A stretch of 64,000 nt of DNA, taken from the NCBI RefSeq assembly GCF_002368415.1, contig NZ_AP018290.1:10829121-10893120 (forward strand), written 5' to 3'. The translations under genes were made by a program, and so were the position numbers. This document shows positions 55,249 through 63,492 of the stretch, in pieces. Within the stretch, counting starts at the first letter, position 1, and each line of letters begins with the position of its first letter. The stretch comes from Calothrix sp. NIES-4105. GTDB lineage: Bacteria; Cyanobacteriota; Cyanobacteriia; Cyanobacteriales; Nostocaceae. Under the pieces are notes generated by a model. It had not been told where the DNA came from. It was given only the letters and a program-made list of their open reading frames with translations, and did no database searches.

Positions 55249-55320
55249 CTCTGTGAACTCTGCGTCTCTGTGGTAAAATAAACAAATTTTCTCACCACAG
55301 AGGCACAGAGAGACAGAGAG
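55249..55320. repeat. CTCTGTG/CACAGAG inverted repeat
   Basis: CTCTGTGAACTCTGCGTCTCTGTGG is followed by the inverse, CCACAGAGGCACAGAGAG, with a 22-base loop. It is a variant of the CTTTGTG family and lies in the 118-base gap between the DUF1822 and CHAT genes. Its hairpin could reduce read-through or balance expression. Confidence 0.88.
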
Positions 55321-55349
55321 TAAAATATCAGTATATTATTTTAGCATTT

Positions 55350-58300
55350 ATGAAAAAACTAGTTGTTCTCAAATTTGACGGCACCTTAAAATCAGGTTTT
55401 CGAGTAAATTTAACAATTAGTAACGATGGTGAAACACCAAAGTCAATAAAGAGCGCTAAATTACCATCAGCACGCACGTTAATTCAACATTCTCAATCTT
55501 GGCGTAATTTATATTGTAATTTCAATGGACAATCCCGTATTCAGCCTCTAGGTGCAAAAAATGTAAACATTGAAGCCTTAAATCAAGATTTTAATCACAA
55601 ATCACAGGAATTAATTAATAGTTTTAATAACTGGTTAGCATCAGACTCTTTTATTCCAGTCAAAAATTGTTTACAAAAATTAAATATTGAAGATGAAATA
55701 CGAGTAATTATTGCAACTAGTTGTCAAGAATTGCGTAAGCTGCCTTGGCATTTATGGGATGTTTTACAAAAATATGATCATGCTGAAGTTGCTTTAAGCG
55801 CACCTGATGCTGAACGTGGAGAACGCATTTATCGAGAAAAAGCTAGAATTTTAATTATTCTTGGTGATAGTACAGGTATTAATGTTGAAGCTGACAGGGA
55901 GCAGCTAGAACAATATTGCAGCAACGGTGAAATCATTTTACTCAAAGAACCATCGCGCGGTAAGCTAATAGACCACCTACGAGATAATATTGGGTGGGAC
56001 ATGCTGTTTTTTTCAGGACATTCCCAAACCGAAGGAACCCAAGGACGAATTTTCCTGAACAAAAATGAAAGTTTGACGATGGGGGAGTTGAGAGAAGCTT
56101 TACAAGTAGCTATCAATAAACGTTTACAAATAGCTTTTTTTAATTCCTGCTCGGGTTTGGGCCTTGCTTCGGAGTTGGAACAGTTAAACATTCCCCAGGT
56201 TATTGTCATGCAAGAACCTGTGCCAGATAAAGTAGCGCAGGAATTTTTAAAGTATTTCTTAGAAGCGTTTACAGGTGGTAAATCACTATATATATCTATA
56301 AAATCCGCGCGTCAACAACTGCACCAAAACCTCGATGGTCAGTTTCCCTGTGCCAGTTGGCTACCTGTTATAGTCCAAAATCAATTAGAAACTCCTCCAA
56401 CTTGGCAAAGTTTGGGGATAATATCTTTATGTCCTTACCGAGGGTTAGAGATATTTCGAGAAGAACATGCAGAATTTTTCTTTGGACGAGAAGCATTTGT
56501 TCAGCAGTTGGTAACAGATGTTACCCGTAAACCATTAGTAGCAATTATCGGCGCCTCTGGTAGTGGAAAATCTTCTGTAGTATTCGCTGGTCTAATTCCT
56601 CAATTACGTCAACAACAGTGGCAGATAATTTCTTTTCGTCCTGGAAATAAGCCATATGAGTCATTAGCTATGGCTTTGGAGGAGGGAAAAAGGGAGAAGG
56701 GAAAAGCGAAAGGGGTCAATATTCTATTTGTTATTGACCAATTCGAGGAAATATTCACGCTTTGCCCAGATGCCCACGAACGTAAGATGTTTATTGATGG
56801 GTTATTACAAGCTATTGAAATACCTGGTTTGACTTTAGTAATTACTCTAAGGGCAGACTTTTTGGGTAAAGCAATGTCCTACCACCTTTTAGGTGAAGCT
56901 TTACAAAATTATCGACCTTCTTTACTGGCGCCGATGAACCGTCAGGAACTAGAAAATGCAATTACAAAACCTGCGGCAAAGTACTGTGTAGAGTTTGAGT
57001 CTGGCTTAGTTAATAAATTAATCGATGATGTTGGTGATGGAGAAGGAAGTTTACCTTTGCAACAGTTTACTTTAACACAACTGTGGCAAAAACAATCTCC
57101 AGGTAAGTTGACGCATCAAGCTTATCGAGAAATTGGTGGGGTCAGAGAAGCTATAGCTAATCATGCAGAATATGTTTATAGACGCTTGAGTAAACAACAA
57201 CGCTCAGTGGCGCCAAGCGTGTTTATTCAGTTAGTGCAACCTGGGGAAGGTACTGAAGACACTCGAAGAGTTGCCACAAAACAAGAAGTAGGAGAAAAAA
57301 ATTGGAATTTGGTGCAACACTTAGCAAATGAAAGGTTATTAGTGACAAATTGTAGTGAAGGTAAAAAACAGGAAGAAACAGTAGAAATAGTCCACGAAGC
57401 TTTAATTCGGGAATGGGGAACTCTTCATAATTGGGTTCAAGATAACCGCGAGTTTCGGACTTGGCAAGAAAGACTCAAACCAGAAGTGCGAGAATGGCAC
57501 TATAATAATTACGATTCTGGAAGGTTATTACAAGAAACACCTTTAAGTGTCGCGTTAAGCTGGTACAATAAGCGCGCGTCTGAACTTACTGAAGAACAAC
57601 AAAAGTTCATTCAAGCGAGTGTATATAAGCAAAACAAAAAAGAAAGAGAAAGGAAAACCAGACGTAGATTAACTATTTTTGCCCTTGCTTTTGGCTTAGT
57701 AATAGTTTCTATACTTGCTGGACTGAGTGAAATTCGCAGAACAGACGCAGAAGTTGCTAAATTAAGTATTACAGCAGAAAAATATTTTGGACGAAATGAC
57801 CAAGAAGCAGCTTTAGTACAAGCTCTCAAAGCTGGAAAACAATTAAAAAGTGTTTGGCAACCTTGGGTAACAGCAGGAACTCAAATGCTAGCTGTATCTA
57901 CATTGCAGGAGGTAGTATACAATTTTCAAGTCAAAACCTTGAAAGGACATACAGATGTAGTTTTTGGAGTCAGCTATAGTCCCGATGGCAAAACTCTTGC
58001 TTCTACCTCAAGTGACAAAACAATCAAACTTTGGAACACTGAAACAGGTAAAGCAATTCAAACTATCAAAGGTCATACGTCTAGCATTATAAATGTTAGC
58101 TATAGTCCAAATGCTAAAATCATTGCTTCTGCATCTACTGATAAGACAGTAAAGCTCTGGGATATCAGAAATATCAAAGCTGTTAAAACAATTGTAACTT
58201 TAAAAGGACATACAGGCGCCGTTTTTGGAGTCAGCTTTAGTCCGGATGGCAAAACCCTTGCTTCTACATCTACAGACAAAACAGTAAAACTATGGGATAT

Positions 58301-59795
58301 TCAAACTGGTAGAGAAATTATAACCTTAATCGGTCATAATGACGCAGTTTTTGGCGCCTGCTTTAGTCCAGATGGCAAAACTATTGCTTCGGCATCTGCT
58401 GACCAAACAATAAAACTGTGGGATATTGAAACTGGTAAAGAAATAAAAACTTTTAAAGGACATATAGGCCAAGTTTGGGGTATTAACTTTAGTCCAGATG
58501 GCAAAACCCTTGCTTCCGGGTCTTGGGACAAGATAGTCAAACTATGGGATGTTGAAACAGGTAAAGAAATTAAATCCTTTTCAGGACATAATGACGCAGT
58601 TTTTAGTGTTCGTTTTAGCCCAGATGGTAAAACTCTTGCTTCCTCATCCTCATCTAAAGACACAGCAGTAAAACTGTGGGACATTAATACTGGTTACGAA
58701 ATTAAAACTCTCAAAGGACACACAGACTCAGTTATTGGCATCAGTTTTAGTCCAGACGGTAAAACCCTTGCTTCTGCATCAGCGGACAGAACAATTAAAC
58801 TGTGGAATATTAACACTCGTTTTGATATTGAAACACTCAAAGCATATACAGATAAAATTACTTCTATTAACTTTAGTCAGGATAAAAAAATTATTGCTGC
58901 TTCAAGTGACAATACCATTAAATTGTGGAATAGTACAAATACTGATATTAAAATCTTTACTGGTCATACAGATTTAGTTAATGGCATTAGCTTTAGTTTA
59001 GATGGTAAAACTCTTGCTTCTGCATCCTGGGATAAAACAGTAAAATTATGGGATATCAACACAGGTAAAGAAATAAAAACTCTTGAAGGACATACAGATG
59101 CAGTTTTTGGCGCCAGCTTTAGTCCAGATGGTAAAACCCTTGCCTCTGCATCCGAGGACAAAACAATAAAATTATGGGATACCGCAACAGGTCAAGAAAT
59201 TAAAACCCTAAAAGGACATACGTCTAATATAATAAACGTCAGCTTTAGCCCAGATGGCAACACTCTTGCTTCTGCATCAAGTGACAACACTGTTAAAATT
59301 TGGGATATCAATGCAGCTAAAGATATTAAAACCCTCAAAGGACATACTTCCCACGTTTGGAACGTCAGCTTTAGTCCAGATGGCAAAACGCTTGCTTCTA
59401 CATCTCGTGACAGAACATTGAAACTATGGAATATTAATACAGGTAAAGAAATTAAAACCCTTAAAGGACACACTAACTTGGTTTATGGCGCCAGTTTTAG
59501 TCCAGATGGAAAAACGCTTGCTTCCGCATCCGCTGACAAAACTGTGAAACTTTGGGATACTGAAACTGGTTCTGAAATTAAAACTCTTGAAGCACATCAA
59601 GGCGCCGTTATTGATGTCCGCTTTAGTACAGATGGAAAAACTCTTACTTCTGTATCAAATGATAACACGTTAATTTTGTGGAATTTAAATTTAGATGATT
59701 TATTGATACGTGGATGTCGGTTAATAGAAGGTTATTTACAAAATGACCCTGATGTGAATGCTGAAGATAGAAATTTGTGTATAGGTAAAAACTAA
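55350..59795 (+). CDS. CHAT protease-STAND NTPase-WD40 protein
   Basis: A 1481-aa protein. The CHAT protease domain (about 120-340) carries the catalytic His224 (FFSGHSQT) and Cys267 (FFNSCSGLG). A nSTAND1-type NTPase (about 360-760) follows: C-P-Y-R-G-L-E-I-F-R-E-E-H-A-E-F-F-F-G-R-E, Walker A GASGSGKS at 401-408 and Walker B L-F-V-I-D-Q-F-E-E (Asp463). One hydrophobic helix lies at about 774-792, then 14 WD40 blades (about 862-1450), enough for two seven-bladed propellers. The layout fits a sensor or executor: WD40 recognises a signal, STAND oligomerises and CHAT cleaves a partner. Very similar DNA repeats between blades suggest recent duplication or conversion. Confidence 0.96.
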   Translation: MKKLVVLKFDGTLKSGFRVNLTISNDGETPKSIKSAKLPSARTLIQHSQSWRNLYCNFNGQSRIQPLGAKNVNIEALNQDFNHKSQELINSFNNWLASDSFIPVKNCLQKLNIEDEIRVIIATSCQELRKLPWHLWDVLQKYDHAEVALSAPDAERGERIYREKARILIILGDSTGINVEADREQLEQYCSNGEIILLKEPSRGKLIDHLRDNIGWDMLFFSGHSQTEGTQGRIFLNKNESLTMGELREALQVAINKRLQIAFFNSCSGLGLASELEQLNIPQVIVMQEPVPDKVAQEFLKYFLEAFTGGKSLYISIKSARQQLHQNLDGQFPCASWLPVIVQNQLETPPTWQSLGIISLCPYRGLEIFREEHAEFFFGREAFVQQLVTDVTRKPLVAIIGASGSGKSSVVFAGLIPQLRQQQWQIISFRPGNKPYESLAMALEEGKREKGKAKGVNILFVIDQFEEIFTLCPDAHERKMFIDGLLQAIEIPGLTLVITLRADFLGKAMSYHLLGEALQNYRPSLLAPMNRQELENAITKPAAKYCVEFESGLVNKLIDDVGDGEGSLPLQQFTLTQLWQKQSPGKLTHQAYREIGGVREAIANHAEYVYRRLSKQQRSVAPSVFIQLVQPGEGTEDTRRVATKQEVGEKNWNLVQHLANERLLVTNCSEGKKQEETVEIVHEALIREWGTLHNWVQDNREFRTWQERLKPEVREWHYNNYDSGRLLQETPLSVALSWYNKRASELTEEQQKFIQASVYKQNKKERERKTRRRLTIFALAFGLVIVSILAGLSEIRRTDAEVAKLSITAEKYFGRNDQEAALVQALKAGKQLKSVWQPWVTAGTQMLAVSTLQEVVYNFQVKTLKGHTDVVFGVSYSPDGKTLASTSSDKTIKLWNTETGKAIQTIKGHTSSIINVSYSPNAKIIASASTDKTVKLWDIRNIKAVKTIVTLKGHTGAVFGVSFSPDGKTLASTSTDKTVKLWDIQTGREIITLIGHNDAVFGACFSPDGKTIASASADQTIKLWDIETGKEIKTFKGHIGQVWGINFSPDGKTLASGSWDKIVKLWDVETGKEIKSFSGHNDAVFSVRFSPDGKTLASSSSSKDTAVKLWDINTGYEIKTLKGHTDSVIGISFSPDGKTLASASADRTIKLWNINTRFDIETLKAYTDKITSINFSQDKKIIAASSDNTIKLWNSTNTDIKIFTGHTDLVNGISFSLDGKTLASASWDKTVKLWDINTGKEIKTLEGHTDAVFGASFSPDGKTLASASEDKTIKLWDTATGQEIKTLKGHTSNIINVSFSPDGNTLASASSDNTVKIWDINAAKDIKTLKGHTSHVWNVSFSPDGKTLASTSRDRTLKLWNINTGKEIKTLKGHTNLVYGASFSPDGKTLASASADKTVKLWDTETGSEIKTLEAHQGAVIDVRFSTDGKTLTSVSNDNTLILWNLNLDDLLIRGCRLIEGYLQNDPDVNAEDRNLCIGKN

Positions 59796-59802
59796 CATAA
59801 TT

Positions 59803-59835
59803 TGTTGGGTTACGCAAAGCCTCCACCCAACCTAC
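59803..59835. repeat. GTTGGGTTACGC ... CCACCCAACCTAC hairpin repeat
   Basis: An inverse copy of the repeat at 24643-24678, placed 8 bases after the CHAT gene. It may serve as its 3' end. Confidence 0.9.
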
Positions 59836-60052
59836 AAAAAAGTTTGCTGATTGCATAAAAATACTTAAGTCACAGCGTATTTATAGATGAAGGTTGTTAA
59901 TGACACCGTTACACACATCAGTGTTAATTACAGCCTAAGTAATTTTAAAAATATGCGATATCAATCTTCGCTTGCAAAGATGTCCTGCATTTCATCTTTT
60001 CAAGGTGTTTTGCATATTTTTACAACTAATGTTCTTTAATTAATTCATCTGT

Positions 60053-60286
60053 ATGAAACTTAAAAATTCATTACTCGGCACCTTTTTTATGGTGTTTACT
60101 ATCTCTGCTGTAATTATAGCGGCGCCTACACGTGCAAACATAGGTACTATTGATCTTGTTGATTCAAAGTCACCAAAGGTTTGGCAAATTTTGAATCCTG
60201 AAAATTGCCCTGTTGCTCGTCAACCGCGTAAGCGAACAAATATATCAAGACTAAGAAATGATTCTTGTCCAAAAATTTCACGTTAG
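60053..60286 (+). CDS. Small exported protein
   Basis: A 77-aa protein with a classical signal peptide (MKLKNSLLGTFFMVFTISAV, with cleavage likely near T-R-A-N, residue 28). The mature part is about 48 residues, basic and Arg-rich (ARQPRKRTNISRLRN), with two Cys residues. No family is recognised. It is monocistronic. The two cysteines may form a disulfide in the periplasm or thylakoid lumen. Confidence 0.65.
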   Translation: MKLKNSLLGTFFMVFTISAVIIAAPTRANIGTIDLVDSKSPKVWQILNPENCPVARQPRKRTNISRLRNDSCPKISR

Positions 60287-60479
60287 TTGCATAATATATT
60301 GAGTCCGGGGAAGCTTCATTTTCTCCACCCAGACTTATATATATAATTATTCAGCTTTCACTAATTCTTTCGGGGGTCTAGACTCCTGTGTTATTTACAA
60401 GGTTTTCTACCTCAAACCCTCTCCTAATTTACTTTACCTATCTATATATGAAATTAAATGCACTCGCTTGTCTAGTAAA

Positions 60480-60647
60480 TTAGGCTTGCTTGAGAAGATG
60501 CTTGACTAGGTTATCTTTTACCATCATCTGGCGTAACACTTCCATCAAAAACTCTTGGGCTTCTTGCTGCGAGAGTGTTTGAACCTGGTCTTTCAGCGTT
60601 TGTAAGCGAAATTGTTGCTCTAAGGTCAATTCATTGGGGAAGTTCAT
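60480..60647 (-). CDS. nblA: NblA phycobilisome degradation adaptor
   Basis: A 55-aa reading frame starting at ATG 60647 with AGGAG 7 bases upstream. It reads M-N-F-P-N-E-L-T-L-E-Q-Q-F-R-L-Q-T-L-K-D-Q-V-Q-T-L-S-Q-Q-E-A-Q-E-F-L, then M-E-V-L-R-Q-M-M-V-K-D-N-L. The L-x-L-E-Q-Q-F start and the Q-A-Q-E/D-F-L motif are those of the helical NblA family, which binds phycobiliproteins and recruits Clp protease under nitrogen or sulfur starvation. A candidate NtcA site lies upstream. Confidence 0.9.
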   Translation of the reverse strand: MNFPNELTLEQQFRLQTLKDQVQTLSQQEAQEFLMEVLRQMMVKDNLVKHLLKQA

Positions 60648-60693
60648 TTATTCACTCCTAGTAAATGACTGAATTGCTCGTAATAGTAGCAAT

Positions 60694-60707
60694 GTACTTA
60701 CTACTAC
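60694..60707 (-). promoter_or_regulatory. Candidate NtcA site upstream of nblA
   Basis: On the minus strand the sequence is GTA-N8-TAC (GTAGTAGTAAGTAC), an exact match to the NtcA consensus, centred 53 bases before the nblA start codon. NtcA is known to activate nblA in other cyanobacteria. A well-placed -10 box is not evident, so this is tentative. Confidence 0.45.
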
Positions 60708-60994
60708 TGTTTTTGTTACTTTATATTAGTTTAACATCACAGAAGTTGTTTTGTCTACTTTGTCAAGCGATAATTAATGATGGCAAAGAAAGTTTACAAT
60801 TAAGCGACGGTTTAATCGGTCAGTAAGAAATAGGCGCCGCTTGCAGCAATCAACACTTCAGGTGGTGAGGTAATCAACCAAGAACGAGAGTTGAAAGCTG
60901 ATTGTAAACAGCTGTAATGTTAAGTAATAAGGTTAAGAACAAATAAAAATTAACACATCACTCTCAAGAGTTAGAGATAGGAGTCAAAAGTTAG

Positions 60995-61582
60995 ATGGAT
61001 GCATTAGAGTTTTTCGGTTTGAGTGCGGGCAAGTGGAAATCTTCGCGGGTGACACACCACCTTGCATTTAAGCGTTCGGAGACAGGGGAATCTGAAATTT
61101 TGGTGGAAACGTTAGCAGCAGACGACCCTGAAATAATTGAGTTATGTAAGATGCACGATATTGACCCTAACTTATCGATTGGTGGTTCGCGCGTGCGTTG
61201 GTTAGGTACAATGGCATGGGATAGGGAAGGTGAAGAAAACCACGAAGGTAAAACAGTCTTTGCAATTGTGCCAGATGCAGATAATCCCCGTAAGGGTAGA
61301 TTGTTACGTGAGCGCGGTTATGCAGAAATTATGCCTGTGGTAGGTCAGTTCCATATGGATGAAGAAGATGGTTTAGTACTAACTACCGATTATGAGACGA
61401 TGAGTTCGATAGAACGTTTCTGGTTCTCAGGTGGTAATATGCGAATGCGTACTAGTACTGTGAAGCGCTTTGGTGGTTTTAGTACAGCTTCATATTGTGT
61501 CGAAAGTCGTATTGATAGTGAGGGTGAATCAATATCAGCTTCACCAAACGCGCCGCAATTTGCTTCAGTATTAGGTTGGTAG
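60995..61582 (+). CDS. Phycobiliprotein lyase, CpcS/CpeS family
   Basis: The 195-aa sequence matches the lipocalin-like S-type lyases, starting M-D-A-L-E-F-F-G-L-S-A-G-K-W-K-S-S-R-V-T-H-H-L-A-F. It has I-G-G-S-R-V-R-W near 65 and the E-R-F-W-F-S-G-G-N-M-R-M-R-T-S-T-V (near 140-156) region that forms the barrel mouth. Such enzymes attach phycocyanobilin or phycoerythrobilin to conserved cysteines of phycobiliproteins. The subtype (CpcS, CpcU or CpeS) cannot be fixed here. It lies upstream of the linker genes cpcL and cpcG. Confidence 0.9.
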   Translation: MDALEFFGLSAGKWKSSRVTHHLAFKRSETGESEILVETLAADDPEIIELCKMHDIDPNLSIGGSRVRWLGTMAWDREGEENHEGKTVFAIVPDADNPRKGRLLRERGYAEIMPVVGQFHMDEEDGLVLTTDYETMSSIERFWFSGGNMRMRTSTVKRFGGFSTASYCVESRIDSEGESISASPNAPQFASVLGW

Positions 61583-61587
61583 AGTCA

Positions 61588-61618
61588 GAGGGGTAAAGGG
61601 TTTTTCCTTTTCCCCTTC
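61588..61618. terminator. AGGGGTAAAGGG hairpin
   Basis: AGGGGTAAAGG, a T-rich loop and CCTTTTCCCCT just after the lyase stop codon. It resembles the CAP-gene terminator at 40209-40241 and lies 13 bases before the next gene, so it may attenuate rather than end transcription. Confidence 0.55.
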
Positions 61619-61630
61619 TTTAGTATAACA

Positions 61631-62197
61631 ATGACTAATTATCGTTCAAGTGATACTTACATTCGTGGTTTTGAGTACCTGCAAATGGTGCGGGGTTTTG
61701 CGCTGGAGTCGCGAATGGTGGATGTAATGGAAAACTTGCGCGATAGTACGGTGATTTGTAATTGGATTGGTCAAAATATCGACAAAGTTAATGCTCAATT
61801 AAATACTTATTTACAAGCTTGTCACGAATGCTTTTATCTTGAAGAACGCCGTAATATTCAAATTTTTGCAGTTCCTTTAGCGCAGTCGTTAGGTATAGAT
61901 GGATTATGCAATATTTGGATGTGCCCAATTACTATTTTAATTGATGTAGGTAGAATGGCGCCATCGGATTGGTTTGGTTTGGTGGCACATGAGTATGCTC
62001 ACGCGCATGTAGGAAGTGTGGGACATAATCAGGAATTTGCGAACGTTTTATTTCATCTATGTTTAGGGTTAGGATTTCCCTTACCTATATGGTCCGCGTC
62101 CATGATGGAAAAAAACTTACGAAGCTGGCCATATTGTCAATCTATGACTGACCCATTAGCTTTTTGGCGTGGTGAAAGTGACATATATGATATTTAG
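61631..62197 (+). CDS. Conserved protein with HExxH motif in the phycobilisome gene group
   Basis: A 188-aa protein with an HEYAH motif at residues 120-124 (V-A-H-E-Y-A-H-A-H-V-G-S-V-G-H-N-Q-E-F), which looks like a zincin metal site with further downstream His and Glu. No signal peptide is present, but the C-terminal half has hydrophobic stretches (about 140-155). It resembles conserved cyanobacterial proteins of unknown function. Its position between the lyase and cpcL suggests a role in phycobilisome handling, perhaps peptidase-like processing, but this is inference. Confidence 0.72.
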   Translation: MTNYRSSDTYIRGFEYLQMVRGFALESRMVDVMENLRDSTVICNWIGQNIDKVNAQLNTYLQACHECFYLEERRNIQIFAVPLAQSLGIDGLCNIWMCPITILIDVGRMAPSDWFGLVAHEYAHAHVGSVGHNQEFANVLFHLCLGLGFPLPIWSASMMEKNLRSWPYCQSMTDPLAFWRGESDIYDI

Positions 62198-62312
62198 TAT
62201 GATATCTATAATTGTTAGCGATTAACAGCAAATAATAATTATGTTGGTGTTAAGTGAATAATGAGCGCTTCTTCTCCTGGCTAGAGAACTTGTATGTACA
62301 TGGAGAATTTAC

Positions 62313-63044
62313 ATGTCACTTCCATTATTGACTTATTCACCCTCTTCACAAAATCAGCGTGTTTCTGGGTATGAAATTCCTGGTGATGAACAACCAAGAA
62401 TTTTTACAACCGATAATTTACTGACAGCATCTGATATGGATACGTTGATATTAGCAGCGTATCGGCAGATATTCAACGAACAGCAAATGCTTGCTTATAA
62501 CCGTCAAATAGGTTTAGAGTCACAACTTAAAGCTGGTCAAATTACAGTTAGAGATTTTATACGGGGACTTGCAATATCTGATACTTTCAAAAGACGCAAT
62601 TACAACACCAATAGTAATTATCGTTTCGTGCAAATGTGTATCCAGCGCATTCTCGGACGCGAAGTTTACAACGAGCGCGAAAAACTAGCATGGTCAACCG
62701 TACTTGCAACCAAAGGTCTTAATAGTTTTATCGATGATTTGCTATCGAGCGAAGAATATTTAACCAACTTCGGCTATAATACCGTTCCATTTCAACGGCG
62801 CCGAATTTTACCACAGCATAGTAGCGGTGAACTTCCATTCGCGCGTATGGCTCGCTATGATAAACATTATCGAGACACACAACCGCGCGGTCATATTTAC
62901 CGTATCGATACAGTCAAGCCATTTAACCTAGCGACCTTTCTGCGTGAAGCCGACTTTAGAGCCGCAGGTGGCGTAGTCGTAATAATTGTAGCGATTATTG
63001 TACTTACCTTATTAATCGGCTACGGACTAGACCCTGCACGGTAA
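62313..63044 (+). CDS. cpcL: CpcL-type rod linker with membrane anchor
   Basis: A 243-aa phycobilisome linker. The Pfam phycobilisome-linker domain occupies residues 20-180 ([15 protein letters not shown] ... [12 protein letters not shown] ... [22 protein letters not shown]). After a polar stretch, residues about 217-238 form a hydrophobic helix ([21 protein letters not shown]). Soluble CpcG lacks this. CpcL-type linkers build rod-type phycobilisomes that attach to photosystem I or the thylakoid membrane. The ATG start is preceded by TGGAG. Confidence 0.93.
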   Translation: MSLPLLTYSPSSQNQRVSGYEIPGDEQPRIFTTDNLLTASDMDTLILAAYRQIFNEQQMLAYNRQIGLESQLKAGQITVRDFIRGLAISDTFKRRNYNTNSNYRFVQMCIQRILGREVYNEREKLAWSTVLATKGLNSFIDDLLSSEEYLTNFGYNTVPFQRRRILPQHSSGELPFARMARYDKHYRDTQPRGHIYRIDTVKPFNLATFLREADFRAAGGVVVIIVAIIVLTLLIGYGLDPAR

Positions 63045-63053
63045 CTGGACTCT

Positions 63054-63373
63054 AATCCCCCCTAACCCCCCGATAACTGCTACGGTGTACACACAAGTCT
63101 AAAAAAGATGGCAGGGGATGCTTTGGGTGCAACGGAAAGGTATGGAGGGGAGGAGGAATAAGGAGAAATATGGGGCTTAATTGATTCTTTATTGACGCAA
63201 ATATGCTTCAGAATAGTTCCTCAATTTCCCCCACTTCTCCCGTTTCCAACCTCCCCCTGCTCAAGAGCTCAAGAAGCCCCCGATGCCAAAAAGTTATGTG
63301 TACACGACAGCCGATAACTGAGGGGAGAAAAGAGGAGGTTAAAGCCCCCAAGTTATCGGGGGTTGGGGGGATT
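63054..63373. repeat. Long inverted-repeat element between cpcL and cpcG
   Basis: AATCCCCCCTAACCCCCCGA (from 63054) is mirrored by TCGGGGGTTGGGGGGATT (ending 63373), about 300 bases apart. TGTACAC-containing sequences stand inside both arms (63086 and 63297). The interior carries no convincing gene; an open frame at 63203-63475 is only repeat-like. It is likely a dispersed element, with possible effects on cpcL/cpcG expression. Nothing else is visible in the 448-base gap. Confidence 0.75.
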
Positions 63374-63492
63374 CAATTCAAAACCCGTGAAGTTTCGTTA
63401 ATTTTTATATTAATTATGAGATTAAGCTACACGTACTCCTTTAAGATATTTTTTGAACTTGTTAATTTTAGTTAACCTCACGGAGTGTAGTT

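Noticed and set aside
58334..59473. Antisense frames over the WD40 region
   Set aside because: They are reverse-strand shadows of the repetitive WD40 code, similar to each other only because the blades repeat.
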